NCBI GenBank assembly: GCA_022450565.1
Contig: JAKUOP010000008.1
Coordinates: 25,575 to 89,574 of the forward strand
Direction: 5' to 3'
DNA: 64,000 nucleotides
Source of the DNA: Candidatus Nitrosopelagicus sp.
GTDB taxonomy: Archaea > Thermoproteota > Nitrososphaeria > Nitrososphaerales > Nitrosopumilaceae
Part shown: positions 25,392-32,937 of the stretch, piece by piece
Position numbering within the stretch: the first letter of the stretch is position 1
How the letters are laid out: each line of letters starts with the position of its first letter
Position numbers and translations under genes: made by a program
The notes under the pieces: generated by a model
What the model saw: only the letters and a program-made list of their open reading frames with translations
Told to the model about the DNA's origin: nothing
The model's database searches: none

Positions 25392-25934
25392 TTGTCAGAA
25401 GCAGAAACACCAGTAACAGAAACTGAGCCAGTAACAGAAACTGAGCCAGTAACAGAAACTGAGCAAAGTTTTGATAATACACAAGTTAATACAAATTCTC
25501 ATTTATTTGCAGTTAGAACAACAGGTGGTCAGGAGAAAGTTGTATTAAGATTACTTGAGGCGAAAATGAGAACTGAGAGTATTAATGTTCAATCAATCTT
25601 GTTAGTTGATAATCTAAAAGGCTATGTGGTTATTGAGGCACAAGATCCTCAGATTATGTTTAATGCAATACAAGGAATAAGACATGTAAAGGGACAACTA
25701 AGAGGAGAGCTGCAGTTCAGCGAAATAGAAAATTATTTGGTTAAAAAATCAACTGTTTCAGAGCTAGCGGTAGATGGAACTGTAGAAGTCATTGGTGGAC
25801 CATTCAAAGGTATGAAAGCAACAATTACCAGAATAGATCATGAAAAAGAGGAAGCAACTGTAATTTTACTTGATGCACCATATCAATTGCCAGTTACAGT
25901 TGATGCAAACTATCTCAAACTATCTACATCATAG
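25392..25934 (+). CDS. spt5: Transcription elongation factor Spt5 (NusG-type)
   Basis: Spt5 clamps RNA polymerase for processivity. After an N-terminal acidic tail of three PVTETE repeats (an addition to the usual sequence), the NGN domain begins LFAVRTTGGQEKVVLRLLE (about 37-55) and the KOW domain is VEVIGGPFKGMKATITRIDHEKEEATV (about 133-160). The start is TTG immediately after the SecE stop. Spt4 is not in the window. Confidence 0.95.
   Translation: MSEAETPVTETEPVTETEPVTETEQSFDNTQVNTNSHLFAVRTTGGQEKVVLRLLEAKMRTESINVQSILLVDNLKGYVVIEAQDPQIMFNAIQGIRHVKGQLRGELQFSEIENYLVKKSTVSELAVDGTVEVIGGPFKGMKATITRIDHEKEEATVILLDAPYQLPVTVDANYLKLSTS
25410..25463 (+). repeat. 18-bp in-frame tandem repeat, 3 copies
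   Basis: ccagtaacagaaactgag occurs three times exactly, encoding PVTETE in the N-terminal tail of Spt5. Confidence 0.93.
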
Positions 25935-25969
25935 CAAGGAATAAATCACATAGATGAAGGTTTTATTTT

Positions 25970-26452
25970 ATGGGAGATAAACAAACAATTTCATCATTAG
26001 TAACAGGTGGAGAAGCATCAGCTGGTCCACCATTAGGACCTGCATTAGGACCAATGGGTGTAAACATTATGGAGGTAATTAGTGCTATCAATGAAAAGAC
26101 TGGTGATTTTAAGGGAATGAAAGTTCCTGTTACAGTTAGTGTTGACAGTGATACTAAAAAATGGGAAATTGAAATTGGGATTCCATCTGCATCTGCATTA
26201 ATTTTAAAGGAAGCAAATCTCCAAAAAGGGACTGGTACAGCAGGCACTGAATGGGTAGCAGATATTGGAATGGATGCAATTGTCAAAGTTGCTAATGTGA
26301 AATTAGAATCATCATACGCCTCCAAATTAAAATCAGTTGTGAAGCAAATAATTGGTACCTGCAATTGCCTAGGAATAAAAATTGAAGGTAAAACTCCAAA
26401 AGAAATTACTTTGGAGATAAATGAAGGTAAATGGGATTCTAAGATAGAATAA
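25970..26452 (+). CDS. rpl11: 50S ribosomal protein L11
   Basis: 160 residues; SAGPPLGPALGPMGVNIMEVISAINEKTG is the L11 N-terminal domain and IGTCNCLGIKIEGKTPKEI the rRNA-binding C-terminal part. Forms the GTPase-associated centre with L10/L12, whose genes are at 27.7 and 29.3 kb. Follows spt5 by 35 bp. Seven T directly after the stop may end the transcript. Confidence 0.96.
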   Translation: MGDKQTISSLVTGGEASAGPPLGPALGPMGVNIMEVISAINEKTGDFKGMKVPVTVSVDSDTKKWEIEIGIPSASALILKEANLQKGTGTAGTEWVADIGMDAIVKVANVKLESSYASKLKSVVKQIIGTCNCLGIKIEGKTPKEITLEINEGKWDSKIE

Positions 26453-26453
26453 A

Positions 26454-26912
26454 CTATTTTTTTGATAAATAAATTGGGGCTTTGTCTGTCTTCTCAAGTT
26501 CAACGAATGTTTCTGTGTTTTGAATACCATCAATTTTTCCAATCTTATCAATAATTATTGTATGTAATTGCTCAAGGTCTTCTGCAAGTACCTTAATTAT
26601 GATATCAAATCTTCCAGTAATTTCGCAGATTTCAGCAACCTCGGGCGTACTTAATAGACTTTGTTGAATTTGTTCTTTAAATTTTGGATCACGGTTTATG
26701 CCAACAGATGCTTTTACTTCAAAACCTAATTGCGCATCATCAATTTCAATTGTATATTTTTTTATGAGTTTCTTTTTGATTAGTCTTTTAATCCTGCTAT
26801 AAATTACTGATGAATTAGTTCCTAGTTTTTTTGATAATATTGGAACCGAAATACTACTGTCTTTTTTTAATTCTGATAATAACTGAAGATCCAAATCATC
26901 AAAATGATGCAT
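26454..26912 (-). CDS. Lrp/AsnC family transcription regulator
   Basis: 152 residues with an N-terminal helix-turn-helix (LLSELKKDSSISVPILSKKLGTNSSVIYSRIKRLIKKKLI, about 10-50) and the C-terminal RAM domain (TGRFDIIIKVLAEDLEQL). Such proteins bind small effectors, often amino acids, and control metabolism. No target is evident: it sits between L11 (convergent, 1-bp gap) and L1 (divergent, 158 bp). The 26913-27070 gap contains AT-rich DNA and the L1 promoter. Confidence 0.9.
   Translation of the reverse strand: MHHFDDLDLQLLSELKKDSSISVPILSKKLGTNSSVIYSRIKRLIKKKLIKKYTIEIDDAQLGFEVKASVGINRDPKFKEQIQQSLLSTPEVAEICEITGRFDIIIKVLAEDLEQLHTIIIDKIGKIDGIQNTETFVELEKTDKAPIYLSKK
26457..26463 (+). terminator. 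T7 tract after L11, inside the Lrp gene
   Basis: Seven T start 5 bases after the L11 stop; on the other strand they are the final Lys codons (SKK stop) of the Lrp-type regulator. Probable terminator for secE-spt5-L11. Confidence 0.5.
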
Positions 26913-27032
26913 TTATCATAATACAATTTTTGAGGTATTAAATGTAAGTTTCTTCATTTTTGGTATTATGAATGTAAAAAATTGTAATATGGATATAGAT
27001 TTTGGAAAATTTATGCAATTAACAATTTCATG

Positions 27033-27040
27033 CTATAAAC
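27033..27040 (+). promoter_or_regulatory. TATA-like box of L1-L10
   Basis: CTATAAAC lies about 34 bases before the L1 ATG at 27071, leaving a 5' leader of only a few bases. Confidence 0.5.
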
Positions 27041-27070
27041 GATTTTAAGTAGGCTCTGAAAAAAAAGTCC

Positions 27071-27727
27071 ATGGTAAATGAATCAGAATTGGTTTCACTA
27101 ATTCAAGAAGCAAAAAAATCAGAAAAGGAAAGAAAGTTTAAGCAATCACTAGAACTCTATCTTACCTTCAAAGATATTGATGTAAAGAAAGGATTCGCAT
27201 TAAATGAAATAATCCAACTACCAAAACAAATGAGCCAGCCTGCTGGTGTGTGTGTTATGGCTACGGGTGATATGGGCATCAAGGCAAAAAAGGCAAATGC
27301 AGACCAAGTTTTAGATGGTGATGAATTAAACAAATTAGCAGAAAATAAGCGGGAAACACGAAAATTAATTAACAAATATGATTTCTTTTTGGCTGATACA
27401 AAATTAATGGCAAATGTTGGTAAATCATTAGGACAGTTATTAGGTCCTAGAGGAAAAATGCCAACACCGGTCCCATTTAATGCACCTATTGAAACATTTT
27501 TGAATAGATTCAGGTCATCAATTAGAGTTAGAGTAAAAAATTCACTAGCACTATCATGTAAAATTGGTGATGTTGAAATGGATGAAAAAGATGTTGCATC
27601 AAATGCATTAGCAATTATATCCGCAATTGAGAAAAAACTTCCTAATGGTGACAAAAACTTGAGGAAAATAATGATAAAAACTACAATGGGTAAACCAATA
27701 AAATTAGAAATGAAGGTTAGAAAATAA
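27071..27727 (+). CDS. rpl1: 50S ribosomal protein L1
   Basis: 218 residues; the L1 family motifs GQLLGPRGKMPTPVPFNAP (about 117-135) and the final KIMIKTTMGKPIKLEM are present. Forms the L1 stalk at the E site. One base separates its stop from the L10 ATG region, so they are co-transcribed; in many archaea L1 also represses its own operon through its mRNA leader, but the near-absent leader here argues against that. Confidence 0.96.
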   Translation: MVNESELVSLIQEAKKSEKERKFKQSLELYLTFKDIDVKKGFALNEIIQLPKQMSQPAGVCVMATGDMGIKAKKANADQVLDGDELNKLAENKRETRKLINKYDFFLADTKLMANVGKSLGQLLGPRGKMPTPVPFNAPIETFLNRFRSSIRVRVKNSLALSCKIGDVEMDEKDVASNALAIISAIEKKLPNGDKNLRKIMIKTTMGKPIKLEMKVRK

Positions 27728-27728
27728 T

Positions 27729-28595
27729 ATGTACGAGAATAGAACTGTATATCCAAAAAAGAAAACAGAAATGCATCAATTATTACAAGAGATGCCTAAA
27801 AAATACAAAGTACTTGCATTAGTAAGAATGGAAAAAGTCAGGGCATCACAGTTACTACCACTAAGAAAAAAACTTCAAGATGAAGTAGAAATTTTTAGTA
27901 TTAAAGATAAAATTGCAAAAATTGCATTAAAGGCACTAGATATTCCAGGTTTGGAAAAATTTGCTGAAAATTTGAAAGGTCAATGTCTTTTCATGTTTAC
28001 AAACATGTCACCATTCAAACTTAATGTTCTATTAGGAAAAAATAAAGTAATGCTATTCGCAAGAGGTGGAGATACTGCAAGTATGGATATTGTTATTCCA
28101 CCAAAAAATACTGGAATTGCACCTGGACCAATGTTAACTGACTTTAAGGAAAATAATATTCCAACAAAGATTGATCAAGGTACAATCTGGATAATGAGAG
28201 AGACCATCCCAGTAAAGAAAGGTGAACCTATATCTGAAAAACTTGCTGGACTTTTAACCAAACTAGACATCAAAGCAATTGAGGCAGGAATTGTCTTGAA
28301 TTCAGCATTAGAAGATGGATTAGTTTACGAACAAGAAGAGATGATCATCGACCTTGAGAAATTCAGGAATGATCTGGCTCAAGCACATCAACAAGCAATT
28401 TCTCTTTCAATTGAAGCAGCATATATCACTGCAGATAACATCGAACAAATTTTAGCCAAAGCAGCACAATCAGCACGTTCTGTTTCAACAGAGGCAGGAT
28501 ACCTAACTGACGAAACTAAAGAGCAAGTATTACAAAAAGCACATGGTCAAGCACAAGGCGTAGCCTCTAAAGCAAAAAACTACAAACCGGCCTAA
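27729..28595 (+). CDS. rpl10: 50S ribosomal protein L10 (P0)
   Basis: 288 residues. N-terminal rRNA-binding domain (KYKVLALVRMEKVRASQLLPLRKKL), middle domain GIAPGPMLTDF, then C-terminal helices (about 215-288) that bind L12 dimers (YITADNIEQILAKAAQSARS). L10 is the base of the stalk. Unlike the usual L1-L10-L12 order, L12 is not downstream; instead the L10 stop overlaps a convergent UPF0126 gene by 4 bp (CTAA). Confidence 0.96.
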   Translation: MYENRTVYPKKKTEMHQLLQEMPKKYKVLALVRMEKVRASQLLPLRKKLQDEVEIFSIKDKIAKIALKALDIPGLEKFAENLKGQCLFMFTNMSPFKLNVLLGKNKVMLFARGGDTASMDIVIPPKNTGIAPGPMLTDFKENNIPTKIDQGTIWIMRETIPVKKGEPISEKLAGLLTKLDIKAIEAGIVLNSALEDGLVYEQEEMIIDLEKFRNDLAQAHQQAISLSIEAAYITADNIEQILAKAAQSARSVSTEAGYLTDETKEQVLQKAHGQAQGVASKAKNYKPA

Positions 28596-29233
28596 TCATA
28601 TCTACTTTTTACTTTTGGAAGATTCCAATTATACTTCATAGCTACTAGTCTTAAACCAGTTGTAAGTGCAATACCTATTATTGTCCCAGCATAAATTTCC
28701 CCAGTAATCATTAATGTAAAATAAAACGATATTGCACCTATGAAACTTGCCGAAGCATATAATTCCTTTACAAATACTATGGGTGTCTGATTAACAAAAA
28801 CATCACGTAATATACCTCCTCCAATTCCTGTTAACATTCCAGATAAAACAATAACAAGAAAATTCATACCAAATAGATTATAAGCAAAGGTTGCACCAAT
28901 TACGGTGAAAACTCCTAGACCTATTGCATCAAACTTAAGAAATAGATTCCAATGTTTTCGCATTCTTGAATATAACAAAAATAATACCACTGCAGTTGAT
29001 ATAGTGATTATCACATAACTTGGGTCAATTAACGAATTTGGTAGTTCATTACCAAATATTATATCTCTAATGGTACCACCAGCAACACCTGTAATTGTTG
29101 CCAAAATAATTATGCCAACGATATCTGCTTTATGCTCTATTGCCTTGAATGCTCCTGTTACTGCAAAAGCCATGGTTCCAAATAGATCTAAAATGTAAAT
29201 GAATAATTCAATGGTGGAAGAAGAATCTACCAA
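28592..29233 (-). CDS. UPF0126/TRIC-type membrane protein
   Basis: 213 residues with seven predicted membrane helices and the duplicated motif GVAGGTIRDIIFGNELP / GIGGGILRDVFVNQTP, the hallmark of UPF0126 (TRIC cation-channel-like, bacterial YicG/glycine-transport relatives). Acts in the cytoplasmic membrane. Substrate unknown; ion or amino acid flux is inferred from the family. It is wedged between L10 and L12. Confidence 0.88.
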   Translation of the reverse strand: MVDSSSTIELFIYILDLFGTMAFAVTGAFKAIEHKADIVGIIILATITGVAGGTIRDIIFGNELPNSLIDPSYVIITISTAVVLFLLYSRMRKHWNLFLKFDAIGLGVFTVIGATFAYNLFGMNFLVIVLSGMLTGIGGGILRDVFVNQTPIVFVKELYASASFIGAISFYFTLMITGEIYAGTIIGIALTTGLRLVAMKYNWNLPKVKSRYD

Positions 29234-29286
29234 TTCAAAACTTATAGGAATATTTACTAATTAACAATATTCATAGACGGTTTCAA

Positions 29287-29595
29287 CTAACCAAAGAGTG
29301 ACGACAAACCTTCCATTGCTGCTTCCTCTTGTTTCTCACTAGGAGGCTCAGCTTTTGCCTCTTTCTTTTCTTCTCCTGCAGCTGGTGCTTCTCCTGCAGG
29401 TGCTGCAGCGGCTACTGCTACTGGGGCTGCTTTTATTGCGTCGTCAATGTTTACATCAGCCAAAGATGCTACAAGTGCTTTAACTTGAGCCTCATTAACT
29501 TCAGCACCGCTTGCTTTTACAATATTTGTAACATTTTCTTCAGTTACCTCTTTCTGCAATTTATGCAGCATTAGTGCAGCGTAAACATATTCCAT
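29287..29595 (-). CDS. rpl12: 50S ribosomal protein L12 (P1-like)
   Basis: 102 residues: N-terminal dimerisation part MEYVYAALMLHKLQKEVTEENV, Ala/Pro/Glu-rich hinge (AAPAGEAPAAGEEKK) and the conserved factor-binding end MEGLSSLFG. The charged end recruits translational GTPases. It is on the opposite strand from L1-L10 and separated from them by the UPF0126 gene, so its expression is controlled independently. Confidence 0.95.
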   Translation of the reverse strand: MEYVYAALMLHKLQKEVTEENVTNIVKASGAEVNEAQVKALVASLADVNIDDAIKAAPVAVAAAAPAGEAPAAGEEKKEAKAEPPSEKQEEAAMEGLSSLFG

Positions 29596-29639
29596 TTAGA
29601 AAAATTCTTCAATGGCATAATATAAAACTATCAGAAAAA

Positions 29640-30158
29640 TTATGAATTTGTTAAGATCTTCAAACTTCGACAAACGGAATAAAGATGGGATTTGAGATTT
29701 TTATCATATAGATTTTCCATTCGTTGTTGGAGAATTCTTTTTGCATGATCCTTCTCAGAGCCATCTGGTAGCGATAGAACATTATTGATTAATTCAGACA
29801 GTGACTCCCTAATCCAACCATCAAGAATTGAAAATATTCTTTTTGAAATAATCTCAATCTTATCAGATTTTAAATCTAAAACCTCTGTAAAGTTTTCATA
29901 TTCAATTCTATAGATTAATGCAAATATGCAATTTTCAGAAGTTGGCTCTTTGAGTATTTCAAGGGATCTGCTTCCAGCCTTTCCTTGTGATACTTTATTT
30001 TTGAGACCCACTGGATTAATAATAAATCCATTAACTCCTATCCTATTTCCATCAATTCCTGTCACTGTTCCAAAAATGATATTAGTGAAATCTCCATCAG
30101 GTCTTGAAGTAAAGATATAATCATCAAGTTTCAATTGCCTCTCTTTTTTCCCGAACAT
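29640..30158 (-). CDS. Hypothetical protein
   Basis: A 172-residue soluble protein with no family I recognise. The first half is beta-rich with two Gly-rich turns (GTVTGIDGNRIGVNGFIINPVG); the second half is helical, including IFSILDGWIRESLSELINN and a basic end. It lies upstream of L12 on the same strand (44 bp) and divergent from alaS (77 bp), so it may be transcribed with L12 and be translation-linked, though nothing in the sequence proves it. Confidence 0.55.
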   Translation of the reverse strand: MFGKKERQLKLDDYIFTSRPDGDFTNIIFGTVTGIDGNRIGVNGFIINPVGLKNKVSQGKAGSRSLEILKEPTSENCIFALIYRIEYENFTEVLDLKSDKIEIISKRIFSILDGWIRESLSELINNVLSLPDGSEKDHAKRILQQRMENLYDKNLKSHLYSVCRSLKILTNS

Positions 30159-30235
30159 AGTAAATAGCGGTTTTTTATCTATTTAATTTCTTGTAATCGA
30201 CAATTCTTAATATCGGTTAAAAGCCAAAAGCACTT

Positions 30236-32929
30236 ATGGAAAAAAAAGAAATTCTCTCAAAATTTTCTTCTGAACCTGAAAGATACTATAAAGTAGGTTT
30301 ATTTCAAGAGCAGGGCTTTACTCGTAAATCCTGTACTATCTGCAAACGATTTTTTTGGACATTAGATGAAAATAGAATAAACTGCCCTGATCATTCCGAT
30401 GACACATATTCATTTATTGGAAATCCCCCAACCAACAAGAGATTTGATTACACACAGGCTTGGAAAGAAGTCGAATCATTTTTTACAAAAAATGGTCATA
30501 CATCAGTGAATAGATATCCTGTAGTTTGTAGATGGCGTGATGACTTGTATTTTACAATTGCATCAGTTGTTGATTTTCAAAGAGTGATGGGAAGTAAAGT
30601 TGTATTTGAATTTCCTGCTAATCCATTAATAGTTCCACAAACTTGTCTACGCTTCAAAGATTTAGAAAACGTTGGTGTGACAGGAAGACATTTCTCTAGT
30701 TTTTGTATGATTGGTCAACACAGTATTCCAAACGAACAAGGATATTGGAAAGATGAATGTGTTAATCTTGATTATAATTTACTAACAGAACAATTTGGTA
30801 TTGATAAAAAAGAAATTGTTTTTGTAGAGGATGTATGGGAAGGTGGAGGTTCGTTTGGTTCTTCTCTAGAATATTTTGTTAGAGGTTTGGAGCTTGGTAA
30901 TGCAGTGTTTACCGAATTCCAAGGAAATCTTTCAAGTTACAAAACACTTGATCAACGTATAATTGATATGGGTGCTGGATTAGAAAGATTTGCTTGGATA
31001 ACAATGGGTACTCCAACAGCATATGATTGCTGTTTTGGACCAATAACTAAAAATCTAATTCAACAGGCAGGAATTGAAACAAATTCTGAAATTTTAGTTC
31101 GATATTTTACTGAAATTGCAAAGAACTTAGAAATTCATGAAGAACTGGCTCAAGTCAGAAAAAATGCAATAAAAAATACAGGTTTGTCAGAAAAACAAAT
31201 TAACAAGATTGTAACTCCACTGGAGGGAATTTACCTGATTATTGACCACATTAGGACATTAATCTTTGCTATATCTGATGGAGCACTTCCAAGTAATGTT
31301 GGTGGGGGATACAATCTAAGAATAATGCTTCGAAGAATCATCTCTACTATGAACCGACTTAAATTACAATTCGACATAAATGAAATTATTGATAAACAAA
31401 TTGATTATTTAAAAAACACATATCCAGAGTTGGAAGATACACGTGAGGATGTTAAGGAGATTATTCAAATTGAGATAGAAAGATATGGTGCATCAAAGCA
31501 AAGAATGGAAAAAATTGTAACTAATCTAAATAAGGAACCAACAGTTGATGATTTAATTAGACTCTATGAATCTGATGGAGTCACTCCTGATTACCTAAAA
31601 GAAATGAATGTCATATCAGAAATTCCATCTAAATTCTATAGTAAACTTTCAGAGTTACATCAAGGTAAAAAACAGAAAGAGCAAATAAGTTTTCCATTAG
31701 AAAATATTCCTGACACAGAACTTTTGTTTTATTCCGATGACCCAAAAGAATTTGATGCTAAAGTCTTGAAATCATTTGAAAAATATGTTGTTCTAGATAG
31801 AACATCATTTTATGCTAGAGGTGGTGGTCAAGAGCCAGATCATGGAAAAATTGGCAACTATGAAGTTGTGGACGTGACAAAACATGGTAACATTATAGTT
31901 CATGAATTAAAAGATGGAACCCCAAAACAAGGTGAAACAGTCTCTTGTGTATTAGATGCAACTAGAAGAGATGGAATAACGAAAAATCATACCAGCACTC
32001 ATATAATTAATACATCAGCACGAAGTGTATTAGGCTCATGGGTATGGCAACACTCCGCCTTTAAAGAAGAAGATCATGCAAGATTGGATGTAACACATCA
32101 TTCTGCACTTACTGAAAAAGAAGTAACAGAGATAGAACAAGCTGCAAATTCAATTGTTGAAAAAAACATACCGGTAAAAATAGAAAATTTTGACCGAGGA
32201 ACTGCAGAACAGAAATATGGTTTTAGAATTTATCAGGGAGGTGTAGTACCAGTAAAATCAGTTCGTATAGTTTCAATTGGGGATTTAGATATAGAGGCTT
32301 GTGGAGGAACCCATGTAAAAGAAACATCAGTCATTGAGCAGATAAAAATTATAAAAACAAAAAGAATCCAAGATGGGGTTGTACGAATTGAATTTGTTTC
32401 AGGAGATGGGGCAAAAGAATTTGTGAAAAAAAGACAACTAAATTCAGAGAATAAAGAGATGGTACAGAAATTAAAAGAGCAAGTAAAGGAGAAAAGAATC
32501 GAAAAAAGACAACTAGTTAAGGAAAAAATTCCAATTTTAGTAAAATCATTGTCTGAATGTAAAGAAGGAATGTCTACAATTGAAGATATTACTATGGAAA
32601 TAACAGAATCTGATAAAGCAAACTTTTGTTATTCGGTCAGCAATGATTATGATGATGTTTTTCATATTGGTCTGGGAGAAATCTTATGTGAAAAGGATCC
32701 TAGATTGATATATTGTGGATTGTTTGAAGATGGAGAGAAAATTCGCGTTATAGTATATGCAGGAGCCGAAATTTCAAAACAAAAGAGTGCAGGAGAAATC
32801 GTGAAGAGTATTTCACAGATTTTAGGTGGAGCAGGAGGTGGTAGTCCTAAATTTGCTCAAGGCGGTGGAACTGACAAATCAAAGAAAGAGGATGCAATTA
32901 AAAATGCGAGGACCATAATCTTCGAATAG
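30236..32929 (+). CDS. alaS: Alanyl-tRNA synthetase, archaeal type
   Basis: Charges tRNA-Ala. An archaeal N-terminal zinc-containing extension (SCTICKRFFWTLDENRINCPDH) precedes the class II core (FTKNGHTSVNRYPVVCRWRDDLYFT). The editing domain shows NHTSTHIINTSARSVLG and the metal-binding IEACGGTHV (about 685-700); the Gly-rich C-Ala region GGAGGGSPKFAQGGG ends it. 897 residues is normal. Followed 8 bp later by leuS. Confidence 0.97.
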   Translation: MEKKEILSKFSSEPERYYKVGLFQEQGFTRKSCTICKRFFWTLDENRINCPDHSDDTYSFIGNPPTNKRFDYTQAWKEVESFFTKNGHTSVNRYPVVCRWRDDLYFTIASVVDFQRVMGSKVVFEFPANPLIVPQTCLRFKDLENVGVTGRHFSSFCMIGQHSIPNEQGYWKDECVNLDYNLLTEQFGIDKKEIVFVEDVWEGGGSFGSSLEYFVRGLELGNAVFTEFQGNLSSYKTLDQRIIDMGAGLERFAWITMGTPTAYDCCFGPITKNLIQQAGIETNSEILVRYFTEIAKNLEIHEELAQVRKNAIKNTGLSEKQINKIVTPLEGIYLIIDHIRTLIFAISDGALPSNVGGGYNLRIMLRRIISTMNRLKLQFDINEIIDKQIDYLKNTYPELEDTREDVKEIIQIEIERYGASKQRMEKIVTNLNKEPTVDDLIRLYESDGVTPDYLKEMNVISEIPSKFYSKLSELHQGKKQKEQISFPLENIPDTELLFYSDDPKEFDAKVLKSFEKYVVLDRTSFYARGGGQEPDHGKIGNYEVVDVTKHGNIIVHELKDGTPKQGETVSCVLDATRRDGITKNHTSTHIINTSARSVLGSWVWQHSAFKEEDHARLDVTHHSALTEKEVTEIEQAANSIVEKNIPVKIENFDRGTAEQKYGFRIYQGGVVPVKSVRIVSIGDLDIEACGGTHVKETSVIEQIKIIKTKRIQDGVVRIEFVSGDGAKEFVKKRQLNSENKEMVQKLKEQVKEKRIEKRQLVKEKIPILVKSLSECKEGMSTIEDITMEITESDKANFCYSVSNDYDDVFHIGLGEILCEKDPRLIYCGLFEDGEKIRVIVYAGAEISKQKSAGEIVKSISQILGGAGGGSPKFAQGGGTDKSKKEDAIKNARTIIFE

Positions 32930-32937
32930 GTAGTAAG

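Noticed and set aside
26913-27070. Regulatory RNA or L1 autoregulatory leader
   Set aside because: Only a TATA-like element and AT-rich DNA are visible; the leader would be a few bases, too short for the L1-binding fold.
27157-27756. 199-residue ORF antisense to L1
   Set aside because: L1 is certain in the other strand; the ORF is a shadow with low-quality composition.
29329-29574. Cys-rich 81-residue ORF opposite L12
   Set aside because: Shadow of the Ala-rich L12 hinge; Cys content arises from reading GCA/GCT in antisense.
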